A DNA stretch of 64,000 nt from NCBI RefSeq assembly GCF_000002235.5, contig NW_022145552.1, positions 1,681,501-1,745,500 of the forward strand, written 5' to 3'. A program made the translations under genes and the position numbers. Of this stretch, positions 22,701-34,332 are shown piece by piece. Origin of the DNA: Strongylocentrotus purpuratus. Taxonomy: Eukaryota; Echinodermata; Echinoidea; Camarodonta; Strongylocentrotidae. Position 1 is the stretch's first letter; every line of letters begins with the position of its first letter. Below the pieces are notes generated by a model. It saw nothing but the letters and a program-made list of their open reading frames with translations. It ran no database searches and had not been told where the DNA came from.

Positions 22701-24758
22701 TCATTTTTAAAGTAAAACAAACAAACCGAGCGAATATGTCGCATTGCCTTGGGCCGGGTAGAACTTTTGATATTCTGGCAGGAAAAGTTTTAATTATGTA
22801 TATATTTCGTTTCAGGTGATTCTCCCGTTTCATAATTTGATATCCATATGTTTTAATGTATTGAAATGGCTATTCAGTTACATGGTTTGTGTTCAAATGA
22901 GAATGCTTTGAATGTGGATAGATTATTAAACATTTTATTCTTCAAATTTAAGCAGGAAAGATGTTTCAACTAAAATTTGCACTACAAGAATATGGACACT
23001 ATCAGAAGATTCCTTTTATCAATAAATAAACAGCCACTTCGGTAGTCATACAAAAGTGTACATTCTCGTGTGGAGAATACTGCAATTGGCAATACGCGTG
23101 AAATCAAATCACAATAAATAATATATCTCTATACAATAGTAATTTAGGTGGGAATAATTGGGAACGGGTCAGGTGTCATATTCCTATCGTGACAAAAAAC
23201 TAATTTATGGCTCGCCCTACACATAAATCACCGTCTCCTTTTGCTGTTTTCTATATCCAATGATGTAGTGGGGAGGTATTGCCTATAGTTCATAAACGCG
23301 TCACAGACGCATGCGTTGCAGAAGCGAGAAAATCGGTAGAAGAAGTCATGGGAGTGTGAATGTCACAGCATTGATGCCCTCGAAGAGGTGCCTCTTCATT
23401 TCCTTCCCGACACCTACAGGTACAGAGATGAAGTGATACTTGATTATCTTTCGCCTCTGGAACACATTCGAAGGTTGGACGTGTGTTTGCCATCACGAGG
23501 ATGGATTTGATGTTTGATGACGTGTCGTCGCCATCGCGACAATGAACCCCTACGTGTAATGTGTTTATGCGACAGGCTCAGCTGGTGAAGGCCACCTGCT
23601 GATCGAACATTCAAGGACCACTCCGCCTTGGCGCAGTGATATTAATTAAACCCGTTGCAGACGAAGCGTCATTGCCCTGACACAGGACTGACGAGAGGAC
23701 TGAGTCAGTGACTTGCGTGCCGTCTGACGCGCCATGTCAAAGTGATATGGTACAAAAGGTTAACACAAAATGAACAATACAAGCACTGATTTGAATTAAT
23801 GGCGTATGCGCTATTCACCTCCACATGACTTTCTAGCGCATCAAATGACGCTAAAGAAATGACACCCCGTGCGTGTGACTAGTGCGTGACCGCCAAATGC
23901 GCCAATGAGCAGTTTTCGCATTCCCATGTAGAAAGAACTTGGTAGATGATGGGTAAGGACGGGCTCCTAAAATTACCCAACTAAAATACGGCAGGCATCA
24001 TCATTAAAGATGTATTTGATCAAAGCGTTGACAGCGTTCACCATAAAAAGTCAAATGCAAATAAATTGACGGCATTTCTCGATTTCACGAAAGTGCTTAT
24101 TATTTATTAATTTAATATGCTTATCAATTATTGATTAAATATGTAAATATATGAAGATAAATGACCGGGAACAACTTCAGAAGATATTTATAACTATTCC
24201 TTAGGTCTCTAATTAGCCATACGAATGTATTATTTAGCTTAGTAGTAGCAAATATCTTCGTTCTGATGCCAAACAAGTTCAGTGTCTATTTTGCCCTGCT
24301 TCTTGTCTCCAATTGTTGCCATGGCTAAGGTCTATGGGGACCCCGGTGCTAATATGTGCACACCCGCAGTTTGAGTACAGCACTTAAAAAGAAACCATAC
24401 CGGCCATGTGACTTATTGAGCGGTTTTCCATCTTTTGTGTGTGTCTCTGAGTTGACTGCCTGTCACCGATGCATTCACACTGCCCGTAAAAGCCTGAATT
24501 GTGACGACATGTTTTGTAAATGAGGCAGTTGGCGTTGATATCGTTTTAATGATCTACCGTAGATATGAACGTACTAGAGGGTGAATAGAGCAGAAAGAAT
24601 ACATTTAAAACAATATATATATATATAAAGTTACAATGATCCGTTGACTAAACAAAAGTTACTGAAACCCCTTTGTTCATATTAGTGGCTGTAATGAAAT
24701 ATGTTATATAATAGGGGCCGTTGTTATTGAAAGAAGTTTGGGGTTCTGTTTGTTTGTG
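19798..24758. other. Intergenic DNA, no supported gene
   Basis: Mostly AT-rich unique-looking sequence. 23280-23760 is noticeably less AT-rich than its surroundings but has no long open frame with a recognisable domain. 24613-24627 is a short TA repeat. No transposon was resolved by its ends. Confidence 0.4.
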
Positions 24759-24908
24759 TGCGATCGCGTATGGGTGCGTGAATGTGGGTGAATGTAAGTG
24801 GGTGAATATGTGTGCGCGTGTGCATTCACGTATGTGTGCGCGTGTGTGTGTGTTTGTGTGCGTGAGTGTGGGTGAATATATATGCGTGCGTGTGCGTATG
24901 TGTGTGTG
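24759..24908 (+). repeat. Degenerate (GTGTGC)n microsatellite
   Basis: About 150 bp of GTGT/GCGT/GAATGTGGGTGAATGT units. It gives a threonine/histidine-rich frame on the minus strand and a cysteine/valine-rich one on the plus strand, both artefacts. Confidence 0.85.
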
Positions 24909-25745
24909 GCGAATTTTGGGGTAAACCGTTCAGGGGGCACTGCGCTGGGTGTGCGCTTGATGCGAACTCCTCTGCGTAACCTGATGTGACGGCAGTGCGG
25001 ACGTCTCATAATAGATTGATGGTCATGGTGTCGGAGCGTCAGGCCATGGGTGCTAGGCGCTATCCCCGTGGACACCAATATCTGCGCTTAACGGAAATCG
25101 GTTTGAAGACCCTGTAAAGGCTCAGCGGCCAGAAGGTGTTGGTCCTTTTTTTCACTTTGGAACAGACAGACATACATGACACAAGCATGATCTACTAGAG
25201 ATAGGGGACACATAGATCATACGCAACTCCCGAATTTTCGACCTTTTGACAATAACATTTCTTTCTTTCTGATATCTTGGTATCTAGATAGAATCTAGAA
25301 CATTAATAATGAACGGAAGGGGTTGATATAATGATTACAATGCAAATGATGAGAATAAAATATAGCGATTGACGGTATTCCTTGTAACAAAGCTTCCGAT
25401 ACGTGCCAGTTGTTTTACAATATCCCTTTTCCTTTTAGAGTTCATACAAATCCGTAGTCCATGGAACGAGAATCATGTCATATGAATTGTAGTCTTGTTT
25501 TTTGTAATACCTCTATACAAGTAACCTAAACATTATCTCGAAATAATTATTCCCTTCGGGGAATTAAGACTAGTTTCTAAATTAACTAAGTTGGCAGACT
25601 ATCTTTAAAAAGAACTTGGCGCCACTTTATACTCGATGTCTCAGTAGCATATTTCCCCTGACTCCATGTACTTAACCAAAGGGGCTGGATTAAATAACTT
25701 TGTCCACATTTTCGTTATAACTTTTGATATCTTATAATAATACAA

Positions 25746-25830
25746 ATAATTTTTAGCTTTTGTATAGCGCTTAATACATCTCGGACGACTCTAAGCGCTT
25801 TACTGATACTAATAATCATTCGGGCAACTC
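25746..25830 (-). mobile_element. SINE/LINE 3' tail fragment
   Basis: Read on the minus strand this has AGTAAAGCGCTTAGAGTCG followed by TATTAAGCGCTATACAAAAG. It is the same style of tail (paired AAGCGCTTA and TTAAGCGCTATA blocks) that ends the two SINEs at 282 and 12462. Only the tail is preserved. Confidence 0.5.
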
Positions 25831-26572
25831 TCTCGGTAATACCATACGATTTTGCTGATTCTCCTGTCAATAGGTATATAACTTTCATAGTTATTCATTT
25901 TCTATATATTTAAGTCTTTATTCTTCATTATATAATTTTGAAAAAATACATTTTAATCCTCCATGGGCTATTTTATTGAGTCAAACAAAACATTTTACAA
26001 ATCAATGAAATGAAGTCTTTCTTCAACTCAAATTAAACAAAATACTTTAACATTTCTCTCCTTGTTGTTCATACAAACAAAATGTTGCAGTGACTGCCAT
26101 TTAGTAAAAAATTGTTTTACATTCTAGATATAGAATGAATATATCTCTTGTCTTCATAATATTGAATAATTAATATTATATAATGACTTTCTTAGTTTTA
26201 GGGTACATAATTATGTCTCCCCTTCTCATCCATAAGTTCTTTGCTAACCCTGTCCTTCTCATTCCGTACGATTAGTTTCATTGAGTTGCTTTTCTCCCAT
26301 TCCGGTAAAGTTATTTCAGTATCCGACATTCTTATTATTATGATTATTAATAAGAAATAAATAATATTGTCGACATCAGCTGTTAAAAGACATCCATAGT
26401 TACAGGATGGTCATTCACTAAATACAACATGACAGTCATATTAAACTTCTGATCCTGATTTACCTTTTTAATTTACTTCTCGCCCTGTTCTAGAAATTTG
26501 ACGCCTCACTTTGTCCTAGGTGATTGAATACAGGCACACTTTTATACCTTCGATACTGCTCTATTTGCCTAC

Positions 26573-26661
26573 CACGCCCGTGGAGCAGCGTTGTTGTAGG
26601 ATAGTGTTTGCTGTGATAAAGCTTTTAGCAACGCGATACCCCCACGCTGCTGCGGGGCGTG
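26573..26661. repeat. 89-bp hairpin-like short inverted repeat
   Basis: The left arm CACGCCCGTGGAGCAGCGTTG and the reverse complement of the right arm (CACGCCCCGCAGCAGCGTGG) agree at most positions over about 20 bp, with a 50-bp loop. It is GC-rich within AT-rich surroundings. It could be a very short MITE. No duplication was resolved. Confidence 0.45.
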
Positions 26662-28040
26662 AACTAGGTCGGGCGGAGCAGAACTGGGACATTTTCGCTC
26701 CAATAAGTGCCGACATTGATGCTGCTTTCGGCTACTGTCTCTGATCATAATTCCACGATGATACCATTCATCAATTTTCGTCCTGATAGCATCAGCAGCC
26801 GCGACCGCCCGATCATCATCATCATACTTACGTTTATTTATTAATTCATATTTTGCTTCTGACCCCCTTTTGAGAGACCCACTTTACCACTTTCACATTT
26901 TTGTTGACCCATTTTCCATGTTTCATCATGACACTGATTAAGATGATAAGTCGGTACAGGGAGTGAAGGGGTATCGGGGAGGGGGTACAGACTGCTCCAT
27001 TTTATAATGTAATTTCCAATAAGAGGCGTGAAACATATGGTATTGTATCAATAGACTGATAGTTTGAAACGATATACTATCATATACTGATATTTCCCTA
27101 TCTGTCAATAAGTCAGGATTTGGTTTTACACATTTAACCTAACAACATGAAAATTAAGCCTTTTCCAGCTTAGCATCTTATATATATTACGAAATATTTC
27201 AGGGTACTTTTGTACCTGAATTTGCGCTCAATACATAAGTGAAAGAAAAAAATTGTATCGCAAGACTTTAATAGAATAGTTCTTCCGTATACCATCTCCG
27301 TAATAATGTCCGGGTTTAATTTGAGTATGTGTTCTTGTAATAATAGTGTCTTCCTTGTAATACCCACGCCGGTGCAGATGGAACTACGTGATTTGAAATT
27401 TAATATAAATTGAACAATTAAATTCTCTGTTGCTTCATCATGGGAAAATTGCCCAGGTTTGAGGAAGCTATCACTCCTGTTGCTATACATGTACACGCAT
27501 TCAAAAAATCATTAAATATTACTCCATCCCAAGCAATATTTATGCTCTGAAGAATGTACACGGTTGCCCAAGACGTTCGAATAATTTTTTTCTTTACCTC
27601 TTTTCATGAAATTATTGTAACAATGTAACATTTGTTATACGTAAAGTTGATATATTCTTTTAACTCTATTGACCAATTATGGAATTTTGATCTACCAGGT
27701 TCCGAGAATGAACTATAAACTTTATGTACGACAAAATAAATCAAATTGTCACAATACTTCCTGAAGAGAAATTAAACAAATATTTGTATTCCAATTGTAT
27801 GGGAAACAGCGAAATTTGAGTGTCCACACCCTGTAGACTATAATATCACCACGCGACCAGGTTGAAAGCCATCGACGCCAGACCTCATCATCATTAGGAT
27901 GACGGAGGCGGGGAACGGCGACCACGGTTGAGAAATTGTATGATGACGGGGCAATTTTATGGTCATTTTCAGTTGTGATTGACCATCCGTTACGATTTTC
28001 AGCGGGCCTGGAATTCCTCCGTTGTGGAGAACGCTCGTTT
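26662..28040. other. Intergenic DNA, no supported gene
   Basis: No domain-bearing frame and no resolved repeat. Frames at 27170-27496 and 27749-28075 (minus) have no recognisable features. Confidence 0.4.
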
Positions 28041-28225
28041 AAGGGTATAAACCAGTTCTGGTCATGCGATTGCAATGTGAAAAAAACGTTTTGGAATCGA
28101 TCAGAAAAGGTTGATCATCTCGCATATAAGTATTGGTGTGTACTGCAAGGTTCTGGAATCATCAAAATGATAAGAAGTTTGGTCCAGTCTTGGTAAATTT
28201 TTAAGCACTGTACACAGAAAGATGT
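28041..28225 (-). repeat. Dispersed repeat family A, copy 3 (inverted)
   Basis: The reverse complement of the 5079-5256 sequence, with the same landmarks (GCGATTGCAATGTGAAA, GGTTGATCATCT, CTGCAAGGTTCTGGAATC, GTCTTGGTAAA). Sequence from about 28425 to 28640 also resembles 4870-5070, so the two sites may be alternative rearrangements of one longer element. Confidence 0.68.
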
Positions 28226-28800
28226 ATATGGGACTACGCGATGTCTATCCAGGCCGGATAGATATGATAATTTACCAAATATATCAATTAGTAGGCGGTT
28301 TCCCGGCAAAATTTGTATCATCACGTATTAGTCAAAACATATTCTTTCACATGATTGGTAATAAGAGCTTCCATTTCATTTTTGAGAGGGGGCGTTTCCA
28401 AAACTGGTCTATTACTTTAAAGAGAAAATTCAGTTCGGGCTAGGTGAAAACATCATTTGGGACCTTTTTGCGTTCTCTGCATAATAGGTTGGAAGAATAT
28501 TTTAGAGCCATGCTTTTTAAATGCCCTCACATTTGAGATACTGTATATCGAGAGACAGTTAATGAATTTGGAACAAACATTCACGCCACATGTGTGTGTA
28601 GTCCCACGTACTTTATTTCTGTGTGCAGTTCATCTGCTTGTCATCGAGATTGGGAAAATTTATCGAATCATTTATTGTTGATAAGTTGTACTTATACCTT
28701 ATAATAGACACATATTATTATTTTCTATAAAAGCGATCGACATTTTCTAATTGCTTTGGAAACCGGTTCTTCTACCATGTTTACAATGAAATTGAATGAC

Positions 28801-28909
28801 CAGGGCCTTTTTACGAACACTTTAGAGATGTGAGACTGCAACTTGCGATTGATTAGAGGACTTCCGACTGTTTTGGATCAATCGCAACTCCTTATACGAA
28901 GGGGCCCTG
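28801..28909. mobile_element. 109-bp palindromic MITE-like element
   Basis: It begins CAGGGCCTTTTTACGAA and ends in the near-inverse (TATACGAAGGGGCCCTG). A second pairing lies further in: TTGCGATTGAT against ATCAATCGCAA. It is short enough to be almost all stem. The CAGGG start resembles hAT ends, but no clear 8-bp duplication flanks it. Confidence 0.6.
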
Positions 28910-29069
28910 AACTCAGCTCTCTGTTTAAAATACATGATGGGTATTCAGGATTGACGGAAATTATACTCGAGGCGTTTCAAGTACTTAATATTTGGTAGCA
29001 ATAACACTTTCTTACAGAGACGGTACGGCAATGAAATCCAGTCATGATGATTTATGGCCTTAACACTGA

Positions 29070-29980
29070 GTGACCATAAACCGAACTTTGCTTCCACTCT
29101 AGAAATATTGGCGTTGAACTCTCACCTCGTTCCGTGTTCAATAAAAAAATTCATATTTTGTAGTGACGATTAAGTTTGATGTTACATATGCTTAAGTAAT
29201 TGAAATATTTTGTTGGCGCCCTGGTTTATTTGATGCATTCTTTTTCTATTTTCAGTCCCTCACTGTCTATTCATCTCGCTCCCTCTTCTTAAAACATCGA
29301 AGACCATAAACTAAAGTCTGGTCCACTTTAGAAAAATTGGCATTGAACTTACACCTCGTTCCGTGTTAAATAAAAAAAAATCATATTTTGTAGTGACGAT
29401 TAAGTTTGATGTTGCATATGCTTAAGCAATTGAAATATTTTGTTGGCGCCTTAGTTTATTTGTAGCATTCTTTTTCATTTTCCAATCCCTCACTATCTAT
29501 TCATCTCGCCCTCCTCTTCTTGGAATCGAAGACCATAACAGAAACTCTGGTCCACTCTAGACAATTTGGCATTAAACTTTCACCTCGTTCCGTGTTAAAT
29601 GAAAAATTCATATTTTGGAGTGACGATTAAGTTTGATGTTGCATATGCTTAAGCGATTGAAATATTTTGTTGGCGCCCTTTTGCATTCTTTTTCAATTTC
29701 CAGTCCCTCACTGTCAATTCATCTCGCCCTCCTCTTCTTAAAACATCGAAGACCATAACAGAAACTCTGGTCCACTCTAGAAAAATTGGCATTGAACTTT
29801 CACCTCGTTCCGTGCTAAATGAAAAATCCACATGCAGTGACGACTTAGTCTGATGTTGCATATGCTTAAACAATTAAACTTTGTTTAGCGCCCTGGTTTA
29901 TTTGTTGCATCAAGGAGTTACCAGCACTCCTTGGCTGCATTCGTTTTCATTATCCATTCCCTCACTGCCCACTCATTTCG
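29070..29980 (+). repeat. 229-bp tandem repeat, about four copies
   Basis: The landmark CCACTYTAGA followed by TTGGC and CACCTCGTTCCGTG recurs at 29094, 29323, 29552 and 29772 (spacings 229, 229, 220). Each unit also has AGTGACGA-TTAGT-TGATGTT, ATATGCTTAA, TGTTGGCGCCC and CCCTCACTGTCTATTCATCTCG. The last unit carries a roughly 30-bp extra piece near 29911-29936 (GGAGTTACCAGCACTCC). There is no coding frame through the units, so it is a minisatellite-like array or a localised segmental duplication. Confidence 0.9.
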
Positions 29981-30652
29981 TCATTAGTGTAATTGCCTGA
30001 CGGGTCATCGTTTATCGCTTTACATAATTTCTCACATTCATTTCCGATGCACTGCTGCTAATACACGCGAAGAAGAAAAAATGCTACCATTCGTTGACGT
30101 TAACTCTTACGTCGTGAACTCAAATGAAAATTTATTTCGTGAAAATATTTTCTTACAAAATTAAATTGCAGAAAATGAAAGTATGTCAGCTCAGAAATGG
30201 GGGAAATATAAGATAATATAAGAACCATGTGCCTAACTCAGCGTGTCATAACCAGCTTAAAAGCATGTAATATTTTTTTCTTAAATAATTTTTTCCGCAA
30301 TTTTTCTTTAATTAGCTTAAAATTGGGTATTCCATCTATTGAATGACATATACATCTCAGACCATTTCCAACCACGTATCTTGCATTAAAATAAATGCAA
30401 AGTGATGCTTTGGATGAACGCAATTTTCAGCAGGCTTCCTTTAATTTGCTAATTTCTAGGCTGATCCAAATATCCCTTCGTGCTGGATAATTCTGAGATA
30501 ACTCAACCCACCTTCTTAGTCTCAATTGCATCCCAGGAACTAAAGACAAGACCTCGATAGCTCTTATCGATCACATTGTACTGCGCATGGTCTCACATGT
30601 TCAGTAAGCTGTTTATTTTGTTTCCTATTTCTTTCTTTATCATCACTTCTTA

Positions 30653-30965
30653 GGCCATTAAAAAAAAATATACATGTTTAGCGTCCCGCCCGCTTCCTTT
30701 TTGGGGGCCGCCTCCTATTTTTTTTTTTTTTTTTTTTTGAAAGAAAAAAAACATGAAAAACACTGCTAAAATGGCTCTATTTCTGATTTTTAAAAAAAAA
30801 AAATTGTCGGCGGCCATCTTGAAAAAAAATAGCCCCGACTGTCAGGGAAAATGTACCGAGCGGCCATTTTGAGCGGCCATTTTAAAATAAAAAATAAAAA
30901 GGGCCTCCTCCTTCCTATTTTTCGAAAAAACAGGACGCTAAACATGTTTTGTTTTTTATTTGGCC
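30653..30965. mobile_element. PIF/Harbinger-like MITE with TTA target duplication
   Basis: The inverted ends are long. GGCCATTAAAAAAAAATATA at the left corresponds to GGCCAAATAAAAAACAAAAC at the right when reverse-complemented, and both continue into ACATGTTTAGCGTCC, about 34 bp in all. TTA flanks both sides (30650-30652 and 30966-30968). A three-bp TWA duplication and GG-starting ends are the signature of PIF/Harbinger elements. The 313-bp interior has several GCGGCCATTTTGA-type short repeats and poly-A/T runs but no transposase. Confidence 0.78.
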
Positions 30966-30968
30966 TTA

Positions 30969-33492
30969 TATATATATAGCTTCAGGCGAGGACATAATTT
31001 ATACACTTCCCTCTCATTATCTTTTTAAGGATCATCATGATAAATACAGCAGGCGCAGTCTTACTGATTGATTCTATTCTTAAAGACATATGGGGTTCGC
31101 TCTTTCTGAAGAAGAAACATTGAGAAATCTCATTTTGCCCTTCGAAATCCGCTTTTCTTGGAATCAACTGTTGAGTGTGTATCTTGGGGCATCAACGTGT
31201 CCTTTAACTGTAGGTTTTTAAATTTGGACAATCAACTACAGAATTACACCATCCACAATGTCGCTACTTTTCTTATTAATTGTATTCATGAAACCACATG
31301 GGATCCGCTCTTTAAGAAGTAGAGGCACTCGCTCTTTGATTCTTGCTCTTGCCTTTCAATCAACCGCTATTGTAAATAATCTAAGTGAAAACATGTGTTC
31401 TCTTTCTGGTAGTTATTAATGAATATGAACAGTTTATAGAAAAGTATGAATTCAAATGTGTGCCGTTATTCCTAATTGCATTTGAGACTTAAGTTGTCTA
31501 CATTAGGACGATAATACTCGAGTTACGGCGACAAGGCAGACGCGGGACCGAATAGAAGATTACATTATTTGGAAATACCGAGAATCGATTTGTTTTGAAT
31601 TCGGATTTAACGGTGTGACTTAAGGATGAACAAAACATTAAGCAAAATTACCCCCCCCCCCCTCCCAACGCATCCATATTCTATAAGTGATCCCCATCCC
31701 ATCATACGTTTATCATCCTCGAGCCTTTGCAGCTAATGTCAATCACAGATGATTTAAAAACATCGTCAGCAGACGTCATCATTAACGAGTCCATCTCGGA
31801 CCGTCATTGGGGAATTGGATTTGACATCCCGTTGACACTTAGATCCTGTATATACACGCCTACAAGTCACGCGGAATGACTGTCATGACCCCCCCCCCCC
31901 CCCATATCCTCAGGCAGGGATGATGAGGAACTATCGTACTGGTAGTGGAGGTGCTGGTTGTATGTAGTTCATGTAGTTAATTTACGACGGAGTTAGTTTC
32001 GTAAAAGATGTTAATATTACAACAACTCCTACACTGTTAACAAATAATATCGCTTTGCCAAAAAAAAGATTTGGAATACCTCAAAATAGAATTAAGCTGT
32101 TGTAATTCTGTTCCAGTTTGTATTTACTTGTTTTCTGTGTATTTATCTATGACACAAATAAAGAGAATACGCACGAGAGAGAGAGAGAGAGAGAGAGTGG
32201 GGGGGGGTCGTAAACAAATGATTATATAGATTTATTGTATTTTTGCTCTTCTTTCGTCTACTAGTAAATGGTTTAAATCCTTTTCCAGAGAGTCATATTT
32301 TTGTTTTCTAATAGCCTTGTAATATGATGTTGACGTTGTACATTCATTTTTCAACTGACCAAGAAAGTAATTACATGTTTAAAAAGCAACCAGTGTATCT
32401 ACAACTTTTGGTCCTATCCGAGGGACGTGGTAATCCAAGCCCGAAGCCTTATACCAAACTACCCATGCAGTGCATCGATATGACCGGGAACCCGAGACCA
32501 CCAGCTTATGGTTTAATATTGTACGCCATTTTATCTTTGATATTTAAACTTTTTAAAAATAAATATAAACATAAACATCGTGATCGGAAAAACTTGAAAA
32601 AACAACTAAAGTGTTATCTCAATATACTGTTGTATTTCCAAAAGAATTCACATTTCGAACATATATTATGCCATTGTATTGTTCGCACTTTGCAATAGGT
32701 GGTGCGTTGAACTTTAAAAATTGCCCTAAGTTGATTTTTCGAAAGCCTTTACGATGATATCAAATATAAACATAAAGCCGCCTGTGGATCAGAGCATCGT
32801 AGAAGTTCGTCTTAGTTCGCTTTCGGACACGCACTTGCTTTGGGATGAGCGGTTCTGCTTTGATACACATTTATTATTGATAGCATGATGACATTGCCCA
32901 AACACCTGAGCCAATCGAATAAAAGAGAGGAACCGAGACTGATCAAATGGTGCACAACTTAGACACATAAAGAAAATGTCATACACAAACTTTCAGTCTC
33001 TGAAATGGTAGAAGGAGAAAAACACGGAGTTCGAGACAAAAAATGTAAGCAATGAATCTAGGGGTTATATCTTGTATATCAACAAAATAGGCTCATCCCA
33101 AACGTTAGGATTACCCTATCTCTGTCCCCTTTCAAATCAAATTTTCGCTCTCTCTTTCTTTATACCTCGACAACGAGACAAGAAAGTGAAGATCCTTCCA
33201 ATCAAAATAGTTTTCCAGTGAATTCAATCTTGCAAAAGTGGGGAAAGAGGCCTTCAATTCCGTCATTTGGTTCATATTTTGATGAAACATAGTTTTTTGA
33301 CAAGTCGGAGAGAGAACTAATCACGGAGGAACACAGCTGTGAATTTTCCTAATGAAATTTGACATCCATCTGCGTATACAATACGCCCTGATTGTTTATT
33401 TCAGTTTAAATCCCTCATTCTAGATAGAAACTAATCCCCCGTTAGATGTGGAAATTGTTACTTCCCTTGGTGGTAAGTTTGTAGGGATTGTG
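30969..33492. other. Intergenic DNA, no supported gene
   Basis: Contains poly-C at 31650-31661 and 31890-31902, a GA run at 32174-32198 followed by poly-G, and an uninformative 124-codon frame at 32324-32698 with no domain, no signal peptide and no supporting splice sites. Confidence 0.4.
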
Positions 33493-33811
33493 CATTGGCG
33501 TAACCAGTACTTGATCAACTGGCTGTGGGGGGGGGGGGGGGGGGTTGTAAGAATATCACTAACCGTGTTCTCTTGGTGCAACGATGTCTTGGCTTCCAAC
33601 CCCCCCCCCCCAACATATTGAAATGTCTAGACAATTCACTGCAATCAGAAGATCAACTGTTTCTTTTTACCTTTTCGTATCTTTCTTTATTGCTCTTCCC
33701 CTCCCTCTTGTCCTTCTTTTCTTCCTCATCAATTCTTCTTCTTCCTAATCTTCTTTTTCATTTTCTCATTCTTTGTCGTCTTCTTCATATTATTATTATT
33801 TTTGCTTCTTT

Positions 33812-33843
<32 letters not shown>

Positions 33844-34332
33844 TATCAATATCATCATCATTATCACTATCATCATCCTTATCACTATCATCATCATTAT
33901 CACTATCATTATCATTATCACTATCATCATTATCACTATCATTATCATTATCACTATCATTATCATTATCACTATCATCATTATCACTATCATTATCATC
34001 ATCACTATCATCATCATTATCACTATCATTATCATCATCACTATCATCATCATTATCACTATCATCATCATTATCACTATCATTATCATTATCACTATCA
34101 TCATTATCACTATCATTATCATTATCATTATCATTATCATTATCATTATCCCTATCATTATCATCATCATCATCATCATCGTCATCATCACTGTCATCAT
34201 CATTATCATTATCATCATCATCATCATCACTATCATCATCAACTCGTTTTTCCTGGTCTACATAATTGTGAATGCATATGCGAGGGGGGGGGGGCGATAC
34301 CCCATGTTCACCTTGTGCTGGGTACACCACTG
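33493..34332. mobile_element. MITE-like element swollen by trinucleotide microsatellite
   Basis: The left end CATTGGCGTAACCAG and the right end (reverse complement CAGTGGTGTACCCA) are approximate inverse copies. Both are followed inward by poly-G/poly-C (33527-33544; 34285-34294). The flanks share ATTGTG/ATTGTA. The end type is like that of the nested element at 18080 (CAGTGGCGTA). More than half of the interior is the ATC/ATT microsatellite listed next, so the element's original length cannot be judged. Confidence 0.55.
33808..34241 (+). repeat. (ATC/ATT)n microsatellite, about 434 bp
   Basis: An almost pure array of ATC, ATT and ACT triplets with a higher-order pattern (ATTATC and CACTATCATC blocks). 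Every reading frame is open because the period is three and no stop-containing triplet is used. This gives poly-His/Tyr, poly-Ile, poly-Ser/Leu and, on the other strand, poly-Asp frames. None of these should be annotated as proteins. Confidence 0.95.

Noticed and set aside
29070..29980. CRISPR-like array
   Set aside because: Units of 229 bp repeat over their whole length; there are no short repeats with unique spacers and the genome is animal.
32324..32698. 124-codon gene on the plus strand
   Set aside because: Composition follows AT-rich sequence (Lys/Leu/Ile/Tyr) and nothing supports expression or function.
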